From: Burkholderiaceae bacterium
GTDB lineage: Bacteria; Pseudomonadota; Gammaproteobacteria; Burkholderiales; Burkholderiaceae_C
Assembly: GCA_031256125.1 (NCBI GenBank)
Contig: JAIRRE010000028.1
Location: 1 to 6,192, forward strand
DNA: 6,192 bases
Direction of reading: 5' to 3'
A program made the position numbers and the translations under genes. Positions 1-6,192 of this stretch are shown piece after piece. The notes under the pieces were generated by a model. That model saw only the letters and a list, made by a program, of their open reading frames with translations. It was not told where the DNA came from and did no database searches. Within the stretch, counting starts at the first letter, position 1, and each line of letters opens with the position of its first letter.

Positions 1-553
1 ACGCCTCGGTCAGCCAGCCATCGCGGAACATCACCGTCTCGATTGCGCCCGCGTCGGCTGAAATCTGACGCGCCAGCACATTGCCCAACAGGGAGACGCT
101 CTTGATGTCGCCGCGCATCCAGCGGAAATCCTGCGCGCTCACGCACGCCACGCCTTCGGAGCGCATCTGCGCCGAAGGCAGCGTGAACGGGTTGCTCATC
201 GCGAATACCGTGGGTGCAAGTCCTTCGGGCATGACGTGATTGCGCTCGGTCACGCCGCGTGTGATCTGGATATAGATCAATTGATCCGGCGCCGGCTGCG
301 CCGCAATCAGCCGGCGGCACAACGCCAGCCACTCATCCTCCGTATGAGGGTTGGGGATGCGCACTTTGGACAGACTGCTGGTCAGACGCTGCATGTGCTG
401 CGGGAACCGGAACAGCTTGTACCCATAGACGGGAACCACTTCGTAGATACCATCGCCGAAGATAAAGCCCCGGTCGAGCACCGAAACCCGGGCTTGATTG
501 AGCGGAAGGTATTCACCATTGAGGTGGCACAGCGTTGCGGGCAGCGGGGTCAT
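1..553 (-). CDS. dat: D-amino-acid transaminase (D-alanine aminotransferase), PLP fold type IV; C-terminus beyond the window
   Basis: Predicted cytosolic PLP enzyme that interconverts D-alanine and 2-oxoglutarate with pyruvate and D-glutamate, supplying D-amino acids for peptidoglycan. The visible 184 residues carry LDRGFIFGDGIYEVVPVY (residues 26-43), whose Tyr37 aligns with Tyr31 of the Bacillus enzyme. They also carry QITRGVTERNH (96-106), where Arg104 and His106 match the carboxylate-binding Arg98/His100, and GDIKSVSLLGNVLARQ (148-163), with Lys151 as the Schiff-base lysine. LTEA at the edge is the start of the LTEGSSSN-type motif. Family members are about 280-290 residues, so roughly 100 are missing. 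ATG at 553 was chosen because it puts the LNGEYLPL segment at the usual distance from the N-terminus, although no clear ribosome-binding site precedes it. An in-frame ATG at 610 has a GGAG 9 nt upstream and would add 19 residues. A related class IV aminotransferase (IlvE-like or aminodeoxychorismate lyase) is less likely, because GDGIYEVV and the TRG...RNH motif fit Dat. Confidence 0.9.
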   Translation of the reverse strand, partial: MTPLPATLCHLNGEYLPLNQARVSVLDRGFIFGDGIYEVVPVYGYKLFRFPQHMQRLTSSLSKVRIPNPHTEDEWLALCRRLIAAQPAPDQLIYIQITRGVTERNHVMPEGLAPTVFAMSNPFTLPSAQMRSEGVACVSAQDFRWMRGDIKSVSLLGNVLARQISADAGAIETVMFRDGWLTEA

Positions 554-1062
554 GGCATCGCGCCGGCGAAGCCGGCAGTCAGTAGCAAAAAGGTTGCGAT
601 TGTGGGGCATCCGCGGACGCTCCGGCCCGCGAGATGCTGCAAAGTGCAAGTGGCCATGATGATGATCGACAAATTGGCCGATGCCTGCGCAATATCGAAT
701 GCGATCGCGAACCGGTTTGTCCTCAAACGAGAGCGAAAGCTGTAGCGTTCAGATGTGGCCCGCAACGCCGAGACCGTTCGGATGTCTTTTGAACAACCCG
801 AAGAAGTCCACAATATCCTCATCGAAGGGGTGCGCGTGCTTCTGCCAGCAGGGTGGAGAAATAGTGCGCCCGTCAGCAATGGCGCCAAGCCCATGGCGTG
901 CCAAAGCGCTCTGGAACCGGCGCGCCAGTGCGTCCAGGGTCAAGCCTGACAGGGATCACACATCCTGTTGGTTGATGTGCGGCTCAACAGCCGCGGACGG
1001 TTGGTATCCGCCCCGATCAAGGGGGCGCACGCCTGCGGGTACAGACTATTTGAGGCGCTACC
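554..1062. other. Intergenic stretch between lspA and dat, no recognised gene
   Basis: About 0.5 kb without a gene I can recognise. On the minus strand, the frame of dat is open from 943 (TTG) to a TGA at 749-751. It would encode 64 residues with fairly G/C-rich third positions, but there is no clear ribosome-binding site and no family I know. A second overlapping minus frame (894 to 550, ATG start) would encode 114 residues and end in an ATGA overlap with the 553 start of dat. Its third positions are not biased, so it is probably chance. Plus-strand frames here look like shadows. Small hairpins are present, for example GCGGCT-GTTG-AGCCGC on the minus strand near 984-999, but none is followed by a T-run. 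The stretch could be non-coding, a decayed gene, or the home of a small unknown gene. Confidence 0.55.
562..576. repeat. Short hairpin GCCGGC-GAA-GCCGGC ahead of the dat start
   Basis: A perfect 6-bp all-G/C stem with a 3-nt loop lies 9 nt upstream of the ATG at 553 on the minus strand. In a transcript that enters dat it would occupy the place where a ribosome-binding site should be, and none is visible there. If translation starts at the ATG at 610 instead, the hairpin lies inside the coding sequence. No T-run follows on either strand, so it is not a standard terminator. A regulatory role is only a possibility. Confidence 0.4.
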
Positions 1063-1599
1063 TCAAGTGCGCCGCCACCGCCACATTTCATCGCCAATGA
1101 TGAACACGACGCCGACCGTGATGGCGCTGTCAGCCAGGTTGAAAGCGGGAAAGTGCCCGCCGTAAAACAGGGGCGCAAGCCAGCGCCAGTGGAAATCGAG
1201 AAAGTCAATCACGTAGCCGTGCCAGAGTCGATCGATGACGTTGCCTGCCGCGCCGCCAAGGACCAGCGCCAGCCCGGTGCAAAACAGCTTGCGCGAGGTG
1301 TGTGCGTGGATCAGGCCGATGATGAACGCGCATACGGCAATGGCCAGCGCGGTAAAGAACCAGCGTTGCCAGCCGCCCGCCCCGGCCAGAAAGGAAAACG
1401 CCGCGCCCCGGTTGTGCGCTAGCACCAGATTGAAAAATCCGGTGATGCGCTCCCCCTCGCCCAATGAATAGCGCGCGGCGATGAGCGCCTTGGTGAGTTG
1501 ATCCAGCACAATCACCAGCGCGGCCAGTATCAGCCAGCCAGTGGTACCAAAGTGGTGTTGGCGCGAACGGCGGACAGACATGGCGCGCCCCGCCTTCAT
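1063..1599 (-). CDS. lspA: Lipoprotein signal peptidase (signal peptidase II)
   Basis: Inner-membrane aspartic protease that cleaves the signal peptide of diacylglyceryl-modified prolipoproteins just before the lipidated cysteine. The 178-residue product has the family layout: a short basic N-terminus and four hydrophobic segments near residues 20-40, 80-98, 105-122 and 157-172. Conserved blocks are VLDQLTK (31-37), [10 protein letters not shown] (61-70), [11 protein letters not shown] (115-125) and [10 protein letters not shown] (151-160). Asp123 and Asp157 in the last two are the expected catalytic pair. ATG at 1599 was chosen because it overlaps the ileS stop as ATGA, which suggests translational coupling. 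A second in-frame ATG at 1581 would remove only six residues. The reading frame stays open further upstream, but that part lies inside ileS and is not lspA. Length is slightly above the usual 160-170. No terminator with a T-run was seen after the stop. Confidence 0.96.
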   Translation of the reverse strand: MKAGRAMSVRRSRQHHFGTTGWLILAALVIVLDQLTKALIAARYSLGEGERITGFFNLVLAHNRGAAFSFLAGAGGWQRWFFTALAIAVCAFIIGLIHAHTSRKLFCTGLALVLGGAAGNVIDRLWHGYVIDFLDFHWRWLAPLFYGGHFPAFNLADSAITVGVVFIIGDEMWRWRRT

Positions 1600-4469
1600 G
1601 CCACGCGGCGCGTTTCGCCCGCGCCGTATAGGTTGCTGATGCAGCGCGGGCACAGCCAAGGGTGCGTCGTATCCAGATTTACGTCGTCGCGCCAGTGCCA
1701 GCAGCGCTCGCATTTGGGCGCGGTAACGGCGCTGGCCTTTACGGCAACCACTTCGCCCGCTTTCAATTCGATAGCGGAAACGATGAACACATACTTCAAA
1801 TCGTCGCCCAGCGAAGCGAGCAGTGCGTGATCTTCCGGCCCCACGGCGAGTTCGATTCGCGCTTGCAGCGACGAGCCGACCGCGCCTTGTGTGCGCAGCG
1901 CTTCGATTTCCTTGGTGACCACCGCGCGCAGTTCGCGGATGCGCGACCATTTAGCCAGCAGCGCCGGTTCGGGCGCACCCAGGTCGGTAAAGGTTTCGGT
2001 GAAGATGGATTCGCCGTGGCCCAGGGACTTCCACGCTTCCTCGGCGGTGAAGGACAGAAACGGCGCTATCCAGCGCAGCATCGCCTGCGTGATGTGCCAC
2101 AGCGCGGTTTGCGCACTGCGCCGCGCTAGCGAGTCGGGCGCGGTGGTGTACAGGCGGTCCTTGAGGATGTCCAGATAAAACGCACCCAGGTCTTCGCTGC
2201 AATAGACCTGCAACTTGGCAACCACAGGGTGAAATTCATAGACCTCGTAATGCGCCAATACCTCGGCCTGCAACTGCGCGGCGCGCGCCAGCGCGTAGCG
2301 GTCGATCTCCAGCATCTTCTCGGCGGGAACGGCGTGCTGGTTGATGTCGAAATCGCTGGTGTTGGCCAGCAGAAAGCGCAGCGTATTGCGGATGCGCCGG
2401 TAGGCATCGACCACCCGCGCCAAGATTTTGTCGTCACCCGCGATGTCGCCCGAATAGTCGCTGGCGGCCACCCACAGGCGGATGATTTCGGCACCCAGCC
2501 GCTTGCCCACGTTCTGCGGGTCGATGCCGTTGCCCAGCGACTTGCTCATCTTGCGGCCCTGGCTGTCCACCGTAAAGCCGTGCGTGAGCAGACCTTTGTA
2601 CGGCGCGCGCCCGTTGATGGCGCACGACAGCAGCAGCGAGGAGTGGAACCAGCCGCGGTGCTGGTCGTGCCCTTCCAGATACAAATCGGCCTCCGGGCCG
2701 CTGTCGTGATGATTGCCCGGATGCGTGCCGCGCAGCACGTGCCAGAAGGTGGAGCCGGAATCGAACCAGACTTCCAGAATGTCGCTGCTCTTGGCGTACT
2801 GCGGCGCGTCTTCGGAACCGAGGATTTGCTCCGCCGTCACGCGGCTCCACGCCTCGATGCCGCCCTGCTCGACGATGCTGGCGGCCTGGTCGAGGATTTC
2901 CATCGTGCGCGGGTGCAGCTCGCCGGTTTCCTTGTGCAGAAAGAACGGGATCGGCACGCCCCAACTGCGTTGGCGCGAAATGCACCAATCGGGCCGGTTG
3001 GCGATCATGTCGTACAGCCGCGCCTTGCCGTTGGCTGGGTAGAAGCGCGTGTGCTCGATGGCCTCCAGCGCCATCTGGCGCAGCGTTTGGGGCGCTTTGT
3101 CTTTGGTGAACACGCCCTCGCCCTCGTCCATGCGGACGAACCACTGCGCCGCGGCGCGGTAAATCACCGGTGACTTGTGCCGCCAGCAATGCGGGTAACT
3201 GTGGCTGATGGTCTCGGTCGCCAGCAGGCGGTTGGATTGGGCAATGACTTCAATGATGCGCGGCACCGCCTTCCAGATCAACTGGCCGCCGAACAGCGGA
3301 AAGTCCGTCGCGTAGACGCCGTTGCCCTGCACCGGGTTGAGGATGTCGCCGTGCGCCATGCCGTGCGCAACGCAGGAATTAAAGTCCTCCACGCCATAAG
3401 CGGGCGATGAATGCACCAGACCGGTGCCATCGTCGGCGGTGGCGTAGTCGGCCAGATAAACGGGCGAAACGCGCCGATAACCTTCATGCACGTCGTGCAA
3501 GGGGTGCTCGAATTCGATCCCGTCGAGTTTTTCGCCTTTGACGGTGGCGATCACCTGCCCTTGCAGCCCGTAGCGATCAAGACAGCGTTCGACCAGCGGG
3601 GCCGCCAGCACCAGCAGGCCGCGCGGGGTATCGACCAGCGCGTAGTCCAGATGCGGATTGAGGTTGAGCGCCTGGTTGGCGGGAATGGTCCACGCGGTGG
3701 TGGTCCAGATCACCGCGTAAGCGTCCTTGGCGAGGGCTGGCAGCCCAAACGCGGCGGCCAGCGCGGCCGGGTCGTGCGCCTTGAAAGCCACGTCCACCGT
3801 TTGCGACTGCTTGTCGGCGTACTCAATCTCGAACTCCGCCAGCGACGAGCCGCAGTCGAAGCACCAGTACACGGGCTTCAACCCCCGGTAAACAAAGCCG
3901 CGTTCGATCACGCGCTTGAAGGCGCGGATTTCACCGGCTTCATTGACGAAATCCATCGTTTTGTAAGGCCGCTCCCACTCGCCGAGTACGCCCAGGCGCT
4001 GAAAATCGACCATCTGCTGCGCGATCTGTTCGGTGGCGTAGGCGCGGCTTTTGGCCTGCATCTCGTCGCGGCTCAAGTGGCGGCCAAACTTCTTTTCGAT
4101 GGCGTTCTCGATTGGCAGGCCGTGACAATCCCAGCCGGGCACATACAGCGCGTCATAGCCTTCGAGCTGGCGCGCCTTGACGATCATGTCCTTGAGTATC
4201 TTGTTGACCGCGTGCCCCATGTGAATCTGCCCGTTGGCATAGGGCGGCCCGTCGTGCAGGATGAACTTGGGCGCGCCCCGGCGCGCTGCGCGCAGACGCT
4301 GGTAAGCGCCCTGCTCATTCCACGCCTTGACCCAGCCCGGCTCGCGCTTGGGCAGGTCGCCCCGCATTGGGAAAGGCGTGTCGGGGAGATTCAGCGTATG
4401 GCGGTAATCGGGCTTGCTATCGGTGGGGTCGCTGGAGGTGGCGCCGCTGGAAGCGGGTGTCTGGGTCAT
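1596..4469 (-). CDS. ileS: Isoleucyl-tRNA synthetase (isoleucine--tRNA ligase)
   Basis: Cytosolic class Ia synthetase that activates isoleucine with ATP, charges tRNA-Ile, and hydrolyses mischarged Val-tRNA-Ile in its editing domain. The 957-residue product is full length (E. coli about 938). The HIGH signature is HMGH at residues 83-86, within [12 protein letters not shown]. The CP1 editing insert includes [15 protein letters not shown] (254-268) and [16 protein letters not shown] (348-363). KMSKS is at 640-644, and the anticodon-binding region follows. The C-terminal zinc knuckle has Cys920, Cys923, Cys940 and Cys943, so this is the bacterial zinc-containing form and not the eukaryote-like mupirocin-resistant type. 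The first 20 residues are a variable Ser/Thr-rich leader. An in-frame TAG 15 nt upstream of ATG 4469 limits the choice of start, and no strong Shine-Dalgarno is visible. The stop overlaps the lspA start. ribF, often directly upstream in related genomes, is absent; a divergent ParB-like gene is there instead. Confidence 0.98.
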   Translation of the reverse strand: MTQTPASSGATSSDPTDSKPDYRHTLNLPDTPFPMRGDLPKREPGWVKAWNEQGAYQRLRAARRGAPKFILHDGPPYANGQIHMGHAVNKILKDMIVKARQLEGYDALYVPGWDCHGLPIENAIEKKFGRHLSRDEMQAKSRAYATEQIAQQMVDFQRLGVLGEWERPYKTMDFVNEAGEIRAFKRVIERGFVYRGLKPVYWCFDCGSSLAEFEIEYADKQSQTVDVAFKAHDPAALAAAFGLPALAKDAYAVIWTTTAWTIPANQALNLNPHLDYALVDTPRGLLVLAAPLVERCLDRYGLQGQVIATVKGEKLDGIEFEHPLHDVHEGYRRVSPVYLADYATADDGTGLVHSSPAYGVEDFNSCVAHGMAHGDILNPVQGNGVYATDFPLFGGQLIWKAVPRIIEVIAQSNRLLATETISHSYPHCWRHKSPVIYRAAAQWFVRMDEGEGVFTKDKAPQTLRQMALEAIEHTRFYPANGKARLYDMIANRPDWCISRQRSWGVPIPFFLHKETGELHPRTMEILDQAASIVEQGGIEAWSRVTAEQILGSEDAPQYAKSSDILEVWFDSGSTFWHVLRGTHPGNHHDSGPEADLYLEGHDQHRGWFHSSLLLSCAINGRAPYKGLLTHGFTVDSQGRKMSKSLGNGIDPQNVGKRLGAEIIRLWVAASDYSGDIAGDDKILARVVDAYRRIRNTLRFLLANTSDFDINQHAVPAEKMLEIDRYALARAAQLQAEVLAHYEVYEFHPVVAKLQVYCSEDLGAFYLDILKDRLYTTAPDSLARRSAQTALWHITQAMLRWIAPFLSFTAEEAWKSLGHGESIFTETFTDLGAPEPALLAKWSRIRELRAVVTKEIEALRTQGAVGSSLQARIELAVGPEDHALLASLGDDLKYVFIVSAIELKAGEVVAVKASAVTAPKCERCWHWRDDVNLDTTHPWLCPRCISNLYGAGETRRVA

Positions 4470-4592
4470 GGTGATGCTTGTGGGCCTACTGGCAAGGACG
4501 CGGGGAAAGCCGCAGCCAAAGGGTGATTGTGCCGGATGGATTCATGGCGCGGGCAAAAGCCGACGGATCGAGTCACCCCGAAAGCGGGTGGC

Positions 4593-4627
4593 CAACGCCG
4601 GTGAAGCGATGGAGCGTAACGGCGTTG
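4593..4627. repeat. 8-bp inverted repeat in the ileS / ParB-like divergent region
   Basis: CAACGCCG (4593-4600) and CGGCGTTG (4620-4627) are perfect inverted copies separated by 19 nt. They lie about 125-160 nt upstream of the ileS start. The repeat could be an operator or an RNA stem in the ileS leader, or chance in G/C-rich DNA. The divergent gap (4470-4692) otherwise shows no convincing -35/-10 pair on either strand and no T-box-like element. Confidence 0.35.
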
Positions 4628-4663
4628 CGTCATCGCCTTGATGCCGTCGGCCCAAGCTACAGT

Positions 4664-4682
4664 AGTGGCATTCATTGCCACT
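4664..4682. promoter_or_regulatory. Perfect 7-bp inverted repeat just upstream of the ParB-like gene
   Basis: AGTGGCA (4664-4670) and TGCCACT (4676-4682) flank a 5-nt spacer, TTCAT. The right arm ends 10 nt before the ATG at 4693. The geometry fits either a dimeric repressor operator or an mRNA hairpin next to the translation start. It also lies in the upstream region of ileS on the other strand. Function is inferred only from position and symmetry. Confidence 0.4.
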
Positions 4683-4692
4683 GCCATGAGCG

Positions 4693-5346
4693 ATGCCCAT
4701 CATGCACCTGTCACGAGAACCCCATTTGCACCCCGTTGCGATCGCTGATCTGCGCCCGACGCAAATTACTGTCGGTATGCGTGAGGTCGAAATCAAACGC
4801 AAAAGCTGGCAATACCACCCGGACGGCAAGAAGGCCGATTTCCTGGGCCAGCACCTGATCCCGGTGGTCTGGGGACCCAAGGGCCGCCATTACGTCATCG
4901 ACCACCATCATCTTGCGCTCGCGCTGCATCGGGAAGGCGTGAAAAATATCGCCATCACCGTCGCAGCTGATTTGCGCAAGCTCGACAAGGATGCCTTCTG
5001 GGTTTATCTCGACAACCGTGGCTGGATGCACCCCTTCGATGCCCAGGGCGCGCGCCGCGATTATTCGGCGATTCCGAAAAAAATCACCGATCTCCTCGAC
5101 GATCCGTTCCGCAGCCTTGCCGGCGAATTGCGCCGTATCGGCGGATTCGCCAAGGACATCACGCCCTTCAGCGAATTTCTGTGGGCCGACTTCCTGCGCC
5201 GGCGGATCGACCGCAAGGCGGTTGAAACCGACTTCGACAAGGCGCTGGAAATGTCACTGAAACTGGCCAAGAGCGAGGAAGCCGATTTTTTGCCGGGCTG
5301 GTGCGGGCCGATCACGCAGGAACACGCTGTCATGCGCGCCAAATAA
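4693..5346 (+). CDS. ParB-like protein, putative ParBc_2-type nuclease domain
   Basis: A 217-residue protein resembling the small stand-alone ParB-like family (ParBc_2, 'putative ParB-like nuclease'), whose biochemical role is not established. Visible features are an N-terminal strand and turn, LHPVAIADLRPTQITVGMREV (12-32), of the type that opens ParB/Srx folds. IPVVWGPKGRHYVIDHHHLALALHREG (56-82) contains the DHHH block in the place of the ParB nucleotide-binding motif. FWVYLDNRGWMHPFD (102-116) and an acidic/basic helical C-terminal half follow. There is no helix-turn-helix of the kind needed for parS binding, no signal peptide, and no parA neighbour, so it is not a classical chromosome-partition ParB. 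The start is uncertain. ATG at 4693 lacks a well-spaced ribosome-binding site, and ATG at 4702 (MHLSREP) is equally possible, with a GAG 11 nt upstream. The gene stands alone, divergent from ileS and convergent with the TPR gene. Confidence 0.8.
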   Translation: MPIMHLSREPHLHPVAIADLRPTQITVGMREVEIKRKSWQYHPDGKKADFLGQHLIPVVWGPKGRHYVIDHHHLALALHREGVKNIAITVAADLRKLDKDAFWVYLDNRGWMHPFDAQGARRDYSAIPKKITDLLDDPFRSLAGELRRIGGFAKDITPFSEFLWADFLRRRIDRKAVETDFDKALEMSLKLAKSEEADFLPGWCGPITQEHAVMRAK

Positions 5347-5355
5347 TTGGCGCGC
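5334..5355. terminator. Perfect 9-bp hairpin spanning the ParB-like stop codon (possible bidirectional terminator)
   Basis: GCGCGCCAA (5334-5342) pairs perfectly with TTGGCGCGC (5347-5355) around a 4-nt loop, ATAA. The TAA stop codon at 5344-5346 forms three of the four loop bases. It lies between two convergent genes, where a shared terminator would be expected. Neither side is followed by a run of T, so intrinsic termination is uncertain. It may instead protect the mRNA 3' end or reduce read-through between the facing genes. Confidence 0.45.
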
Positions 5356-5396
5356 TACAAATCGCCCGGCTATTTATCGAAAAGTCCGATACGGCC

Positions 5397-6192
5397 TTAT
5401 GGCTTGTTGTGCGGCATCATTTTTTTGAGCGCCGCGTCCAAACCCTGGCGTTCGGGGGTACCGGGCGGGTAGCGTTGATGCAGCTTGTCCACCAGAGCAT
5501 CGGCGCTAGCCTTGTCGCCACGGGCGTAAGCGGCCAGCGCGCGCAGCAGCAGTACGTCGGAGTCGTCGGGCGTCAGGGCGGCGGCGCGATTGATCAATTC
5601 CAGCGTGCGGGCGTCGAACTGGCCGCCGCTGAGCTTCAGCCGCAGTTCGATCCAGCCAATCAGCAGGCCGCTATCTTGCATCACGCGCGTTTGCGCGTGC
5701 TCGTAGGCCGCTTCCGCGTCGGCATAACGGCCCAGCGTGCTGTACGAGCGCGCCAGCATCAGCCAGCCGTCCATATCTTCAGGGTGTTGTTTCAGGCGGT
5801 CGGCCAAGCGCTGGACCATCGCGTTGATATCGGGCGTGTCAGCCGCCGATGCCGACGCGGACTGGCTGGGGGCGCTGGGCATCACGGGGAGCTGATTTTT
5901 CGGTGATGCCCATTGTTCAAGCATCGCGTCCAGGCTCTGGCGGTCAGGTGTGCCGGGCGGGTAGCGTTGATGCAGCTTGCCCACCAAGGCATCGGCGCTT
6001 GCCTTATCGCCACGGGCGTAAGCTGCCAGCGCGCCCAACAACATCACTTCGGGGTCGTCGGGCGCCAGCGTTGCCGCGCGACTGACCAGTTCTTGCGTGC
6101 GGGCGTCGAACTTGCGGCCAGCCAGCATGACGCGCAGTTCGATCCAGTTGGCCAGCAGGCCGCTGTTCTGCATGACTTTGGTTTGCGCGTGC
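5397..6192 (-). CDS. TPR protein resembling cytochrome c biogenesis factor CcmI/CycH, C-terminal part; N-terminus beyond the window
   Basis: The last 264 residues of a protein with tetratricopeptide-type helices, ending at TAA 5397-5399. Numbering from the first visible Met (6173), MVQRLADRLKQHPEDMDGW (119-137) and LMLARSYSTLGRYADAEAAYEHA (138-160) form the CcmI-style TPR hallmark. Helical segments with ALAAYARGDKASADALV and KLHQRYPPGTP follow. In CcmI this periplasmic domain holds apocytochrome c for haem attachment; that role is inferred here. The protein contains two copies of the domain, 164 residues apart and joined by a Ser/Ala/Pro-rich linker (about 89-115). Typical CcmI has one such C-terminal region, so this one is unusual. 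The membrane-anchored N-terminal part of CcmI, and any ccm neighbours, would lie to the right and cannot be seen, so NrfG or another TPR protein is possible. The frame is open to the edge. The gene is convergent with the ParB-like gene. Confidence 0.75.
   Translation of the reverse strand, partial: HAQTKVMQNSGLLANWIELRVMLAGRKFDARTQELVSRAATLAPDDPEVMLLGALAAYARGDKASADALVGKLHQRYPPGTPDRQSLDAMLEQWASPKNQLPVMPSAPSQSASASAADTPDINAMVQRLADRLKQHPEDMDGWLMLARSYSTLGRYADAEAAYEHAQTRVMQDSGLLIGWIELRLKLSGGQFDARTLELINRAAALTPDDSDVLLLRALAAYARGDKASADALVDKLHQRYPPGTPERQGLDAALKKMMPHNKP
5431..5700 (-). repeat. Downstream copy of an in-frame 492-bp-period tandem duplication
   Basis: This segment matches 5923-6192 at an offset of exactly 492 bp (164 codons). 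The longest identical stretch I checked is 27 nt (5461-5487 versus 5953-5979), and ATCGCCACGGGCGTAAGC-like blocks recur with single changes. At the protein level about 69 of 93 aligned residues are identical by hand count. Similarity fades below about 5431, near the C-terminus of the gene. Confidence 0.9.
5923..6192 (-). repeat. Upstream copy of the 492-bp-period duplication, cut by the window edge
   Basis: This is the partner of the copy at 5431-5700, encoding the more N-terminal unit of the TPR protein. It starts at the right window edge in the middle of the repeat unit, so the first half of this unit (the part equivalent to the TPR segment at about 5700-5820) must lie outside. Whether further copies exist cannot be seen. 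Confidence 0.88.

Noticed and set aside
236..745. Plus-strand open frame (169 residues) over the left region
   Set aside because: Its first 100 residues are the antisense of the dat catalytic-domain codons. The rest has no features.
1600..1950. In-frame upstream extension of lspA to a 295-residue protein
   Set aside because: The extra part overlaps the zinc-knuckle end of ileS in another frame and is Arg-rich shadow sequence. True LspA begins at the ATGA overlap.
2229..3173. Long plus-strand open frame (314 residues) opposite ileS
   Set aside because: It lies entirely antisense to well-conserved ileS codons and is expected from the G/C-rich third positions. It has no recognisable domain.
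3411..4526. Plus-strand open frame (371 residues) opposite the 5' half of ileS
   Set aside because: Antisense shadow of ileS; the composition is Arg/Gly/Val/Leu-rich without motifs.
4574..4590. CACCC...GGGTG hairpin considered as a terminator
   Set aside because: Only a 5-bp stem with a 7-nt loop and no T-run, and it lies between divergent genes where no terminator is needed.
4470..4692. Search for sigma-70 promoters and a T-box leader for ileS
   Set aside because: No -35/-10 pair with good match and 16-18 nt spacing was found on either strand. T-box leaders are not expected in Proteobacteria and none of their conserved pieces was seen.
4686..4748. Short plus-strand frame (20 residues) starting just before and overlapping the ParB-like start, considered as a leader peptide
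   Set aside because: No ribosome-binding site and no codon pattern typical of an attenuator. More likely chance.
5301..5906. Plus-strand open frame (201 residues) running from the ParB-like 3' end into the TPR gene
   Set aside because: It is antisense to the duplicated TPR coding sequence, which has clear family motifs, and starts inside the ParB-like gene.

Overview
The window looks like an ordinary stretch of a high-GC proteobacterial chromosome. It is most likely from a betaproteobacterium (Burkholderiales-like), judging by the IleS, LspA and D-amino-acid-transaminase sequences and the strong G/C third-position bias. This assignment is inferred from remembered family resemblance, not from a search. 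No RNA gene, insertion sequence, CRISPR array or phage gene was seen.

Layout from left to right. (1) Positions 1-553, minus strand: the N-terminal two thirds of a fold-type IV PLP aminotransferase of the D-amino-acid transaminase (Dat) type, cut by the left window edge. (2) Positions 554-1062: about 0.5 kb with no gene I can recognise. It holds a few small hairpins and weak overlapping small ORFs. (3) Positions 1063-4469, minus strand: ileS followed by lspA, a translationally coupled pair whose stop and start codons overlap as ATGA. (4) Positions 4470-4692: a divergent intergenic region with two perfect inverted repeats. (5) Positions 4693-5346, plus strand: an orphan ParB-like protein of the ParBc_2 type. 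(6) Positions 5347-5396: a short convergent gap, with a perfect 9-bp hairpin spanning the ParB-like stop codon. (7) Positions 5397-6192, minus strand: the C-terminal part of a TPR protein resembling the CcmI/CycH cytochrome c maturation factor, cut by the right edge.

The genes have little in common functionally. IleS charges tRNA-Ile with proofreading. LspA removes lipoprotein signal peptides in the inner membrane. Dat interconverts D-amino acids for the cell wall. The CcmI-like protein would act in periplasmic cytochrome c assembly. The ileS-lspA pair is a widespread conserved operon. ribF, the usual upstream neighbour, is not directly upstream here; the ParB-like gene sits there, divergently oriented.

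The most unusual signal is an in-frame internal duplication in the CcmI-like gene. A unit of 164 codons is repeated, with about three quarters amino-acid identity and long stretches of identical DNA. The rest of the window is largely conventional, and I found no convincing evidence of a new multi-gene system.
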